A stretch of DNA of 51,541 nt, from positions 1-51,541 of the forward strand of contig JACNGQ010000219.1 in the NCBI GenBank assembly GCA_014384025.1. The letters are read 5' to 3'. The stretch's first letter is position 1, and each line of letters begins with the position of its first letter. This document shows positions 1-8,619 of the stretch, piece after piece. A program made the translations under genes and the position numbers. The stretch comes from Planctomycetota bacterium. Lineage in GTDB: Bacteria > Planctomycetota > Phycisphaerae > Sedimentisphaerales > Anaerobacaceae. The notes under the pieces are model-generated. The model did no database searches and had not been told where the DNA came from. It was given only the letters and a program-made list of their open reading frames with translations.

Positions 1-183
<183 letters not shown>

Positions 184-270
184 GGGATAACTAGAACGAT
201 GCCTGCTTTTCGAGGCAGGCAGCGATTAGTCAGGCCTTTCGCTGCTATGGCTTAACTGTTCTTGATACTA

Positions 271-307
271 AAAGCCCTGCGTTTCGACGCAGGGCTTTTT
301 TTGTTTT
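271..307 (+). terminator. Intrinsic terminator after 16S rRNA
   Basis: An 11-bp perfect stem (271-281 pairing with 288-298, core AGCCCTGCG/CGCAGGGCT) with a six-base loop is followed by a T-rich run to 307. It ends the 16S transcript before any 23S gene, which supports an unlinked rRNA arrangement. A smaller GC-rich hairpin (201-206 with 215-220) lies between it and the rRNA end and may be part of the precursor. Confidence 0.85.
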
Positions 308-797
308 AAATTTATGATTTTGAACCTTTGATATTGTTTCGGATTTAGAGCTTAGAATTTCGTATTTCCGGCCAAAGGCCGGTGTCGGGCCATTTTTGGA
401 GTTTACCCTGAGTTTATCCCCGGTGATTGCTCTCTGGCTTTTCTGCCGGGGAATGTTAGCTCACATGCTTTGGCGTTTACCCTCGGGTGTGCTTACCTGT
501 TTTTCTGCCGGGGGTCGGGGGCTTCACGAGATGCGAGATACGCGGCCTTTGGCCGACACGGAGCGTTTTTTTTATGTGCCAGTCTTTCTAACCGTTTTTG
601 TTATTGTGTAAATTAGAGCAGACAATGTGGTTAGAAAACCTGCTCTGGGGATGGTTGCGTATGGGTTGTCTGTTTTAGTGCAAAATTCAATGCTGAAACC
701 TTCTAACACTTGAACTCACCCGCTAAAACCGCAGGTTTTAGTCGGGTGGAGTGAATTGTTATGAGCTTTTATTTTGTTATTAATGTCTTCAAGATAT
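308..797. other. Intergenic spacer with a long imperfect hairpin
   Basis: No convincing gene is visible. The clearest structure is a hairpin at about 717-747: CACCCGCTAAAACC, a GCA loop, then GGTTTTAGTCGGGTG, pairing over 14 bp with one bulged base. It lacks a T-run on either side, so it is a poor terminator and looks more like a REP-type palindrome. The motif GGCCAAAGGCC near 370 and a GGCCTTTGGCC-like string near 546 are short inverted relatives of each other. Confidence 0.5.
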
Positions 798-1682
798 TTA
801 ATCGATTCCTAACTCTTGATGCATTGCTCGCCATGCTTTTCCAAATTCAATTATTTCTAATGCTGTTTTTCGCTTGTCTTCAGGTAAACAATTGATACAA
901 GTTGGATAAGTTACACCTTTATAATATTTTTTACATTTTGGACATAGTTCAATATTGTTTAAGTCAAAGTTAAAAGCACATTTTTTACATGCCGTGATTG
1001 TGTCATCAAATGAGAGATATTTTATATTGTCATTTAAGTAGAGCAAGAACGCTTCTTTCCCAATATTATCACTAAATTTAGTTTTAGCTTTTTCTCTTTG
1101 CAACCAATACTTCACTTGCGATAAATTTTGCTGATTCTTCCATTTGTCTTTTGATATAAAGCATTTATCATGAACCGCCGCGACATCTTCGTCTAAGTAA
1201 AATATTCCAATAAGTTCCTCAATTGTTTTATATATTGGTTCATCAAATTCTAGTCTACATTCTGTGCAAAGATATTGTGGCTTTTTTCTCATTCTCTTAT
1301 TAGGATATCTGCAATTACATTTCGGGCATAATGGGACGGGAGCATAATCAAAGTTTTTTCTCACGTGGTCAATAAATTCTCGTTATTCAACAGAAGCGTT
1401 AAGATCTCTAAAAAGTCGAGTATATTTTTGGGTCACCTCTCGTTCGTACTCATTGTATTTTTTTGGGTGGGAACGATGCTGTAATGTTAATGTTTCTAAG
1501 CCTCCACATATTTCGCATTTATTTTTAATAATTTTATTTCTTCTTTCTTTCCAATCTTTTGTATGCCACGATCTTTCCCCATCTTTATAATCATTCCAAT
1601 ATATTTCTTTTGCACGGTCTTGAGTAATCTCTCCATTAGCTAATTTTTCCTTTAATTCGATAAGTTCTATAAATGTCAACAT
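798..1682 (-). pseudogene. Cys-rich HNH-like protein, interrupted by an in-frame TAA
   Basis: Read on the minus strand from ATG at 1682 the frame is open for 99 codons, meets TAA at 1385-1383, then continues in the same frame for about 194 codons to 798. The first part holds CEICGG followed by LTLQHRSHP, a Cys pair and a His that resemble an HNH or zinc-binding fold. The second part has further zinc-ribbon pairs (CPKC, CTEC, CKKC, CPKC, CINC). Composition and style continue across the stop, so I read this as one protein of about 294 residues with a nonsense codon rather than two genes. A GTG at 1364 could restart translation of the second half (188 residues). The function is unknown; a nucleic-acid-binding role is a guess from the Cys/His pattern. 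Confidence 0.6.
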
Positions 1683-2177
1683 AATCCACCTTAACCTTAT
1701 TTTTTAATTATTTTTTCTCATAACTATGTATATATGGTTTCCAGATAAGAACCCACAAGCGCCTGATTGTCGGTATAACACCCCTTTGTTCAAAGTCCAT
1801 AAGTAATTCCTTGTCAATGACTTAAATCAGTTCTCCTTCTTATTATGGGGCTTATATGGTTTCCTTATAACATCTATAACTTCTCGTCATTCAGATAAAT
1901 CCTAGCCGCTTTTGCATACATTCAGAATATAAACACATTAAAATCTGTCAAACATAAAAATAATAGGCGACGGTTTACTGAACCGTGGTTGGTTTTATGT
2001 AACTATGTACAGATAAGCTGCTTATTAACCTGTATTATACTTGATTTCTTCTGAGTCACATACTCTGATTAAAACTTTTTTTTGTTACATAATATTGTCT
2101 TTTAAGACAATCTCCAGTAGAATTACAAAAATGGATAAAGCAATGATCAAGCGGATAAGAAAGGTTCTGTCATAGGT
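1683..2177. other. Intergenic spacer, no gene seen
   Basis: An AT-rich stretch of about 495 bases between two divergent genes. It must contain both upstream regions, but I could not single out a convincing promoter. TATATGGTTTCC occurs near 1730 and again in a similar form near 1853; I attach no function to it. Confidence 0.4.
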
Positions 2178-3890
2178 ATGGAGAGAGTAAAGGAAATTCT
2201 GCGAATTATAATATCACCATCTGGTGCAACTATTGCTATCTGCGCGACCTTGATTATCCTTCGGAATTCTATAAATGGTCTCACTGAACGACTAATCACA
2301 TCTAGACGTGGCAAGGCTAAGTTCGGGCCTGTTGAAGTTGATTTTGAGGAACCGCCTGAGCAAATCCAAAGGGATGTACCGAAATCCAAGGAGCCAGAAC
2401 CCGAAAGCTCAAAAGAGACAGAAACTCCCGTTACCGAGCAAGAAGCAAAACCACTATTGAATCAGGTTTTCGATCTATTATACGCCGAGAATAACTACCA
2501 AGAGGCACAAAAGTTTTTTCATGAACAGGTAGAACCGAAACTTGATGAGGATGAAAAACTTGTGTGGAAAGCTGTTATTTTGAGGATTTCAAGTGAAATA
2601 GGTGATTCAAACGCACTTGATAAACTTAAAACAATCGTTAAGGAAAATGAAACAAATCCGAAATTGATTAGACAACTTGCGCTCCGGTATAGAGACATGG
2701 GATTATTTGAAAAATCTAAAGAACAGTTTTTACTCGCAAAGGATAACCTAGATATTAATGACAAAAGCCAAAGAGACTTGATAGTTGATTGTTATATTGG
2801 TTCAAGCATGTGTTTAGCTAATAACAATGAATATATTGATGCTATAAATATGCTTAAGCAAACACTAAGAAAGAATGAATTTCAGGCTCAAAGAGCTAAG
2901 ATATTAAGAGCAATGGCAAATATTGCAAAAGATAATAATGAATCGGATGACTTTATTTGTTATGCTGAACTTGCATTGAATACAAATCCGCTTGATATAG
3001 ATATTAGATTCAGTATTGCTTATGTTTATAATGAAATGGGCAATGGAAAACTAGCGCTATTGCACTATAAGCAATTATTAGACATATCGACAAATCATGC
3101 TGTTGCATTGAATAACCTTGGCGTTTGTTACAGCAATTTGAAGCTGAAAGCAAAGAGTATTAACAGCTATCTTAGATCCGCGGAAGAAAAAGAAACTCTT
3201 GCTATGAGCAACCTGGCTTTTAATTACTTGGATGCTGGTTTTATAAAAAATGCTAAAGAACTAATAGATAGAGCTAACAAACTATCAGCGGAAGGCATTG
3301 AAGTAAATCCTAGAATCGGAAGTGTTTCAGGGAAACTCAAAGATTTGAAAGAAGAAGAGGAAAAAGGCGAGACTAAGTTCTTGAAAGAAGCAGAACGAGA
3401 AAGAAAATTCAGACTTAAATATTCAGAAGCGAAATTGAGTGAAAAAACCATAAGCAAAAGTGACTTGCAAGGGCCTTGGGATACTCCTTGGGGAGAAGCT
3501 AAAATAATCCTTTATGAGAAATCAGAGTCTTTTAAAATCAACCTTCATACAAAAGAGGAAGATAAAATCGCATCCGCTTTGAGTCATTCTCTTTCTTCAT
3601 CTTATGGTTTCGCAAAACCAGCTAAGATATACAAAGAAAGGTATATTGTAATCAATGGGAGTATAATTGGCCTAACCAGTAAATACAGCATACAAATTGA
3701 TGATACAGAAAAAACTACAATACTTGGTGGTGGAAAAATATATAACGCAACAGGTTATATGATCATAAATGAAAGTTGTGATCGCATAGAAATAATGGAA
3801 AAGACGTCGGATGATAAAACAGAGTTCAAAGAGTGGATAAAAGTTGATGGTGTCGAACCAGTCAAATCTGAAGTGAAAAACAGCGACTAA
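2178..3890 (+). CDS. Membrane-anchored TPR protein of unknown function
   Basis: A protein of 570 residues. An N-terminal hydrophobic segment (about residues 10-30) suggests one membrane anchor. A charged linker rich in Glu, Pro and Lys follows (about 55-90), then helical repeats of TPR type from about 95 to 400; LALRYRDMGLFEKSKEQF and ALNNLGVCYSNLKLKAKSI are clear repeat units. A Lys/Glu-rich helix (about 390-430) leads into a C-terminal beta-rich domain of about 140 residues (from GPWDTPWGEAKIILYE) that I do not recognise. The gene is AT-rich with no visible operon partner. No strong Shine-Dalgarno precedes the start, so the exact start is uncertain. TPRs bind proteins, so a scaffold role is inference. 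Confidence 0.8.
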   Translation: MERVKEILRIIISPSGATIAICATLIILRNSINGLTERLITSRRGKAKFGPVEVDFEEPPEQIQRDVPKSKEPEPESSKETETPVTEQEAKPLLNQVFDLLYAENNYQEAQKFFHEQVEPKLDEDEKLVWKAVILRISSEIGDSNALDKLKTIVKENETNPKLIRQLALRYRDMGLFEKSKEQFLLAKDNLDINDKSQRDLIVDCYIGSSMCLANNNEYIDAINMLKQTLRKNEFQAQRAKILRAMANIAKDNNESDDFICYAELALNTNPLDIDIRFSIAYVYNEMGNGKLALLHYKQLLDISTNHAVALNNLGVCYSNLKLKAKSINSYLRSAEEKETLAMSNLAFNYLDAGFIKNAKELIDRANKLSAEGIEVNPRIGSVSGKLKDLKEEEEKGETKFLKEAERERKFRLKYSEAKLSEKTISKSDLQGPWDTPWGEAKIILYEKSESFKINLHTKEEDKIASALSHSLSSSYGFAKPAKIYKERYIVINGSIIGLTSKYSIQIDDTEKTTILGGGKIYNATGYMIINESCDRIEIMEKTSDDKTEFKEWIKVDGVEPVKSEVKNSD

Positions 3891-4577
3891 TTAAGAACAT
3901 ATAGATTTCTTCTTACAATTGTATACTCAACCGTCGTAAAACCTCTCAAAAACCCAAAAAAACTACCAAAAACCATCAAAATCAACCACATTTTCACCCA
4001 AAATCCCCAATTTCCAGCAAAAACCACTCAAAACCACCAAATATCCCCATCAATAATACGCAATACGCATCACGCAATACTCAATACGGCTGAAAATTCT
4101 TCGAACTTTCAGCCAAAAACGCGCATAGTAAAAAACAAAAATAAAATATTTCCAAAATTTTTATCTCCTTCCATAACAACGACTTACGAATAATAAGCCC
4201 AAAAAAATGGCCGAATTTTCGGCTCAAAAGTGCACACTCGTCTAATTATAGAGGGACTACTTTTCTGCCCCCACCGAGACAATATGAAATATGAGATCTG
4301 AGATATGAAATACCCAATAATCAATCTAAAAATCCTCTATATTTGTAGAGATAGCTCTACACAATCAAATTGTATCTGCAATCCTTGATATGAAAAGGCT
4401 TTTTGATTAAACTGTGCTGGTCAGAATACTGATCTGCATACATGGTTTAGAAAGCTGGATCCGGTGATTTATGTTTAAGTCAGTAGTAGGATTTATTTAT
4501 CGCGAGCTGACTCTTAGCAGAAAAGCACTATAACAAAGATATAGGATGCAGCCATGGCCGTCTCAGAAGGAGATATT
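3891..4577. other. Low-complexity A/C-rich spacer upstream of the saccharolytic locus
   Basis: From about 3945 to 4055 the plus strand is almost only A and C with scattered T. This is followed by short direct repeats of the type ACGCAATAC (about 4057-4087) and a hairpin GGCTGAAA/TTTCAGCC (4088-4095 with 4107-4114). A second purine-biased stretch near 4280-4315 repeats GAAATATGAGAT-like words. No gene is seen. Such strings look like slippage-prone intergenic DNA; a regulatory role is not shown. Confidence 0.5.
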
Positions 4578-6773
4578 GTGAAAACATTAAGCCAACAGAT
4601 TCTACTTGGAGCATTGCTGTGTTCTACTTTCACCTCTACAACAATGGCAAGGAACACGACAGTACCCGTCCCATCGAATGCTGGCCGAACCATCGAGACT
4701 GAGGCACCATCAGACTACATGATAGATCGCCGGGCATTAGTCAGGCGGCATAACATTACCCTCAACAAACCCGACCCATTGACACCACTCAGTATCGGAA
4801 ACGGTGAGTTCGCCTTTACTGCTGACATCACGGGACTTCAGACATTTCCAGAATACCATCAGCAGGGCATGGCTCTGGGTACGCAGTCTCAATGGGGCTG
4901 GCACTCGATGCCGAATCCAAATGGATACAAGCTGGCAGATATTCTTGACGACTATGCAGTGGCAAGGCGCAAGGTCCCCTATGCCTCGGACAAAGACTAT
5001 TCCCGCGTGTATTCTCCTGCTGCAACCTGGCTTCGTGAAAATCCTCACCGTTTACACCTTGGACAAATCGGATTTCGAATTACCAAAGCCAACGGCTCGT
5101 TAGTAGGTATAGATGATCTCACAAATACTTTTCAGACCTTGGATTTGTGGACGGGATTGCTTACGAGCAGATTCGAAATTGAAGGCCAGACGGTGAAAGT
5201 ACAGGCCGTGTGTCATCCGGATCGCAACATCCTTGCGATCCGTGTTGAATCGTCACTCTTGCGAAATGAACACTTGTTGGTATCTCTTGCATTTCCATAC
5301 GGCAAAAGCGACTGGAGCGATGCAGCGGATTGGAACAATCCGCAAAGCCATACAACGCGACATCGGGTCGAGCACGGAGGGGTTGATTTTGTCCGGACAC
5401 TCGATGATGACCGATACTATGTACGTATTAGCTGGTCATCGGGAGACAATATCCGAATCGAATCACAGCATAAATATGATATCTTGAGCAAGGACGGTCA
5501 ACCTCTGGAGATTGTATTTGACTTTTCTCCAAAAGAGATTGCCGAGCTGCTACCTGATTTTCAGACAGTTCGTGCAAAAGCCAGTCATCACTGGAGGCAG
5601 TTCTGGACGAGCGGCGGTGCGATAGATTTTTCTGAGTGCTCCGATCCGCGTGCTGCCGAACTCGAGCGCAGAGTAGTGCTGTCACAGTATCTGACTGCCA
5701 TCCAATGTTCGGGAACCTGCCCACCGCAGGAGACAGGATTAGTTCGCAACAGTTGGTACGGTAAGTTTCACCTGGAAATGCATTGGTGGCACGCAGTTCA
5801 TTTCGCCTTGTGGGATAGATTGGAGCTTCTGGAACGCAGTCTGCCCTGGTACGAATCGATTCTCCCTGTGGCGAAAGCTACTGCAAAACTCCAGGGCTAT
5901 AGAGGTGTTCGTTGGCCAAAAATGGTTTCACCGGATGGACGGGATAGTCCGAGTACGGTCGGCGTATTCCTTATCTGGCAGCAGCCACATCCGATTTACT
6001 ATGCCGAGTTTTGTTACCGTGCTCACAGAGATCGGGTAATCCTGGAGCGATTCCGGCAGATTGTCTTTGAGACAGCAGAGTTTATGGCTTCGTATCCGGT
6101 CTGGGATGAAAGCAACCAACGTTTTGTGCTTGGCCCGGCGTTGATCCCGGCGCAGGAAAGCTATGGAAACGACCGCGCACGAAACCTCAATCCCACCTTC
6201 GAACTCGCCTACTGGTACTGGGGACTGGAGATCGCACAAAAATGGCGAGAGCGGCTCGGCTTGGAACGTGACATCAAATGGGACAAGGTAATGCGATTCC
6301 TTTCCCGGCCGACGATTCGAAACGGCGTCTATACCGGAATAGAAACACCTCCCTATACAATCTTCCGTGACCACCCTACTATGGTGGCTGCGCTCGGATT
6401 CGTCCCTGAGACTCCACTAATCGATCCAAACACAATGAAACGAACTCTGGAGCACGTACTACGGACATGGGATTGGGCGAGCACGTGGGGCTGGGACTAC
6501 CCGATGCTCGCGATGACTGCTGCTCGACTCGATGAACCGGAGAAAGCGGTCGATGCGTTGTTTATCAAATCACCGAAGAACCGGTATCTTGCTAACGGAC
6601 ATAATTTTCAGTCATACCGGCTGCCTTTATATTTGCCGGGCAACGGCGGCTTGCTAACCGCCGTTGCGATGATGACGGCGGGATGGGATGGCTGTCCCGA
6701 CCGTCCGTCACCCGGATTCCCGGACAACGGAAAATGGAATATACGCTGGGAGGGACTCAAGCGTATGCCCTGA
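4578..6773 (+). CDS. Secreted six-hairpin glycosidase-like protein
   Basis: I place the start at GTG 4578 because AGAAGGAGA lies just upstream and the product then begins with a normal signal peptide (MKTLSQQILLGALLC, cleaved near ALLCSTFTSTTMA). An in-frame ATG at 4554 would add eight polar residues. The mature protein of about 705 residues has an N-terminal beta-sandwich-like part and a C-terminal helical barrel. The stretch GKFHLEMHWWHAVHFALWDR and later GLEIAQKWRERLG and TWDWASTWGWDYP are typical of (alpha/alpha)6 'six-hairpin' glycosidases related to GH65/GH95. The exact CAZy family and substrate are not clear to me. It is the first gene of a pectin-directed cluster, with the acetylesterase gene 97 bases downstream, so it probably acts on a plant polysaccharide side chain. 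Confidence 0.8.
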   Translation: MKTLSQQILLGALLCSTFTSTTMARNTTVPVPSNAGRTIETEAPSDYMIDRRALVRRHNITLNKPDPLTPLSIGNGEFAFTADITGLQTFPEYHQQGMALGTQSQWGWHSMPNPNGYKLADILDDYAVARRKVPYASDKDYSRVYSPAATWLRENPHRLHLGQIGFRITKANGSLVGIDDLTNTFQTLDLWTGLLTSRFEIEGQTVKVQAVCHPDRNILAIRVESSLLRNEHLLVSLAFPYGKSDWSDAADWNNPQSHTTRHRVEHGGVDFVRTLDDDRYYVRISWSSGDNIRIESQHKYDILSKDGQPLEIVFDFSPKEIAELLPDFQTVRAKASHHWRQFWTSGGAIDFSECSDPRAAELERRVVLSQYLTAIQCSGTCPPQETGLVRNSWYGKFHLEMHWWHAVHFALWDRLELLERSLPWYESILPVAKATAKLQGYRGVRWPKMVSPDGRDSPSTVGVFLIWQQPHPIYYAEFCYRAHRDRVILERFRQIVFETAEFMASYPVWDESNQRFVLGPALIPAQESYGNDRARNLNPTFELAYWYWGLEIAQKWRERLGLERDIKWDKVMRFLSRPTIRNGVYTGIETPPYTIFRDHPTMVAALGFVPETPLIDPNTMKRTLEHVLRTWDWASTWGWDYPMLAMTAARLDEPEKAVDALFIKSPKNRYLANGHNFQSYRLPLYLPGNGGLLTAVAMMTAGWDGCPDRPSPGFPDNGKWNIRWEGLKRMP

Positions 6774-6870
6774 ATGGTCGCACAAATGGAGCACTGTTGG
6801 CACACAAGCTACGAGCAAAAGTCGTACGGTTGATTGAGTAAGAACATTAGAACCGAAGGAGCTATAGAAG

Positions 6871-8553
6871 ATGGAGAATACACGAACTACCTTGAAGAGC
6901 CGGTTTACTTTCCTGGTTTTATTGCTCGGTTGTGCTACGACACTGAGTGCGGCAAGGACACAATTGCGTTTGGCAATCATTGGTGATTCCACTGTTTGTG
7001 AATATCCCCTTGAACATGCCTGCCGTGGCTGGGGACAATATATCCAGGGCTACTTCGAGGACACAGTCCAAGTGATCAACCTCGCCAAGAGCGGCAAGAG
7101 CACCAAAACATTTATCAACGAAGGTCTCTGGGGTAAGACACTGGAGGCCAGGCCAAACATTATGCTGATTCAGTTCGGTCATAATGATTCGCATGCTCCG
7201 GATAGACCGGAGTCAACTGATGCCGACACAGATTTCCACGACTATTTGCGGAAGTATATAGACGAGGCACGAGCGGCAGGTGTAACACCTATCCTTGTGA
7301 CACCTGTGCAACGGCGGACTTATGGTTCGAACGGCAAGTTGAATAACAGTTTACTTCCGTATGCAAATGCAATGAAAGCCATGGCCCTGGAGAAAAAGGT
7401 GGACGTTGTTGACCTTAATGCTTCAAGCGGAAGGTTATATGAGCAACTGGGAACCGCCCCTAACAAAGTAGTAGCAAACGCTCCACATGATCGCACGCAC
7501 TTCAATGAGGAAGGCGCCCGCATGATGGCGCATCTGGTCATGCAGGAGTTGATGAAAATTGAACCGCATCTGACAAACGAACTGGCACCGGATGGACCAC
7601 TGTCACTGGGTAATATAGCTTCGAAGCCGCTTTTTCGCGATCCGATACATGATGGCGCTGCAGATCCAGTGCTCTGTTGGAATCATGCCGAAGGAAAATG
7701 GTTTATGTTTTATACTAACCGAAGGGCAAACATACCTGAAACATCAGGTGTGACTTGGGTCCACGGCACAAAGATCGGCATTGCAGAGTCTTCAGATGGC
7801 GGCGCCAGCTGGAAATATCGGGACACAGCAAGCATTAAGTACGGCAAGGGCGAGTATAGCTACTGGGCGCCGGAGGTGATTGAGCACGACGAGACTTATC
7901 ATATGTACTTGACCTTCGTACCGGGTATCTTTGCCGATTGGTCGCATCCACGTGATATCATCCATCTGACAAGCAAAGATTTACTGGATTGGAAATTCGA
8001 GTCCACTCTGAAGCTTTCATCCAACAGAGTTATTGATGCCTGCGTAATTCGGCTGTCGAATGGCACCTGGCGCATGTGGTATAATAACGAGGTTGATCGT
8101 AAATCAATCTATTATGCCGACAGCTCCGACCTGTACAAGTGGCATGACCGCGGCAAAGCAATGGGCGAACGTCCCGGCGAGGGTCCAAAGGTTTTTTACT
8201 GGAAGAACCGATATTGGATGATTGTGGATGTCTGGCAGGGCCTCGGGGTCTATGATTCTGATGACTGTGTGACCTGGACTCGACAGTCCAGGAATTTACT
8301 CGAAGAGCCTGGAAAAGGTCCCGATGATAAAGTAAAAGGAGGGCATCCGGATGTGGTTGTAAGTGGCGGCCGCGCCTACCTGTTTTACTTTACGCATCCT
8401 GGAAGGCGTAATGACAATCCGAAAAGTGATCTTTACGATCAGCGGCGCAGCTCGATTCAGGTTGTCGAGCTCACATATACTAACGGTCAAATAACCTGCG
8501 ATCGTGATATGCCGACATACATCCGATTGCACCCAATCGGAAAGGGATCATGA
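6871..8553 (+). CDS. Rhamnogalacturonan acetylesterase (CE12) fused to a GH43-like propeller
   Basis: A secreted two-domain protein of 560 residues (signal peptide about 1-28, LVLLLGCATTLSA). Residues 31-230 form an SGNH hydrolase of the CE12 type: GDST with nucleophile Ser40, the GHND block, and the C-terminal catalytic Asp207-x-x-His210 in DRTHF. Residues 250-555 read as a five-bladed propeller of clan GH-F style: GAADPVL supplies the base Asp, VIDACV the second acidic residue and GEGPKVF the likely general acid. The first domain should remove acetyl groups from rhamnogalacturonan; the second may cut an arabinose- or galactose-type linkage. GH43 versus GH117-like cannot be settled by eye. 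It sits between two glycosidase genes of the same strand and is probably co-transcribed with them. Confidence 0.85.
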   Translation: MENTRTTLKSRFTFLVLLLGCATTLSAARTQLRLAIIGDSTVCEYPLEHACRGWGQYIQGYFEDTVQVINLAKSGKSTKTFINEGLWGKTLEARPNIMLIQFGHNDSHAPDRPESTDADTDFHDYLRKYIDEARAAGVTPILVTPVQRRTYGSNGKLNNSLLPYANAMKAMALEKKVDVVDLNASSGRLYEQLGTAPNKVVANAPHDRTHFNEEGARMMAHLVMQELMKIEPHLTNELAPDGPLSLGNIASKPLFRDPIHDGAADPVLCWNHAEGKWFMFYTNRRANIPETSGVTWVHGTKIGIAESSDGGASWKYRDTASIKYGKGEYSYWAPEVIEHDETYHMYLTFVPGIFADWSHPRDIIHLTSKDLLDWKFESTLKLSSNRVIDACVIRLSNGTWRMWYNNEVDRKSIYYADSSDLYKWHDRGKAMGERPGEGPKVFYWKNRYWMIVDVWQGLGVYDSDDCVTWTRQSRNLLEEPGKGPDDKVKGGHPDVVVSGGRAYLFYFTHPGRRNDNPKSDLYDQRRSSIQVVELTYTNGQITCDRDMPTYIRLHPIGKGS

Positions 8554-8619
8554 AGAAAACATATTCTGATGTTCAAAAACAAACTATAACCAAACTTTGC
8601 GAATAAGGATTTTGATGCC

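Noticed and set aside
396-611. 71-codon plus-strand frame after the 16S terminator
   Set aside because: No ribosome binding site, low-complexity hydrophobic product, and it overlaps short repeat-like DNA; no family resemblance.
4057-4087. Short ACGCAATAC repeats as an origin or iteron array
   Set aside because: Only three or four imperfect units, no replication gene or AT-rich unwinding region nearby.
5928-6374. 148-codon minus-strand frame inside the first glycosidase gene
   Set aside because: Antisense to a clear enzyme gene, with no domain or signal of its own.
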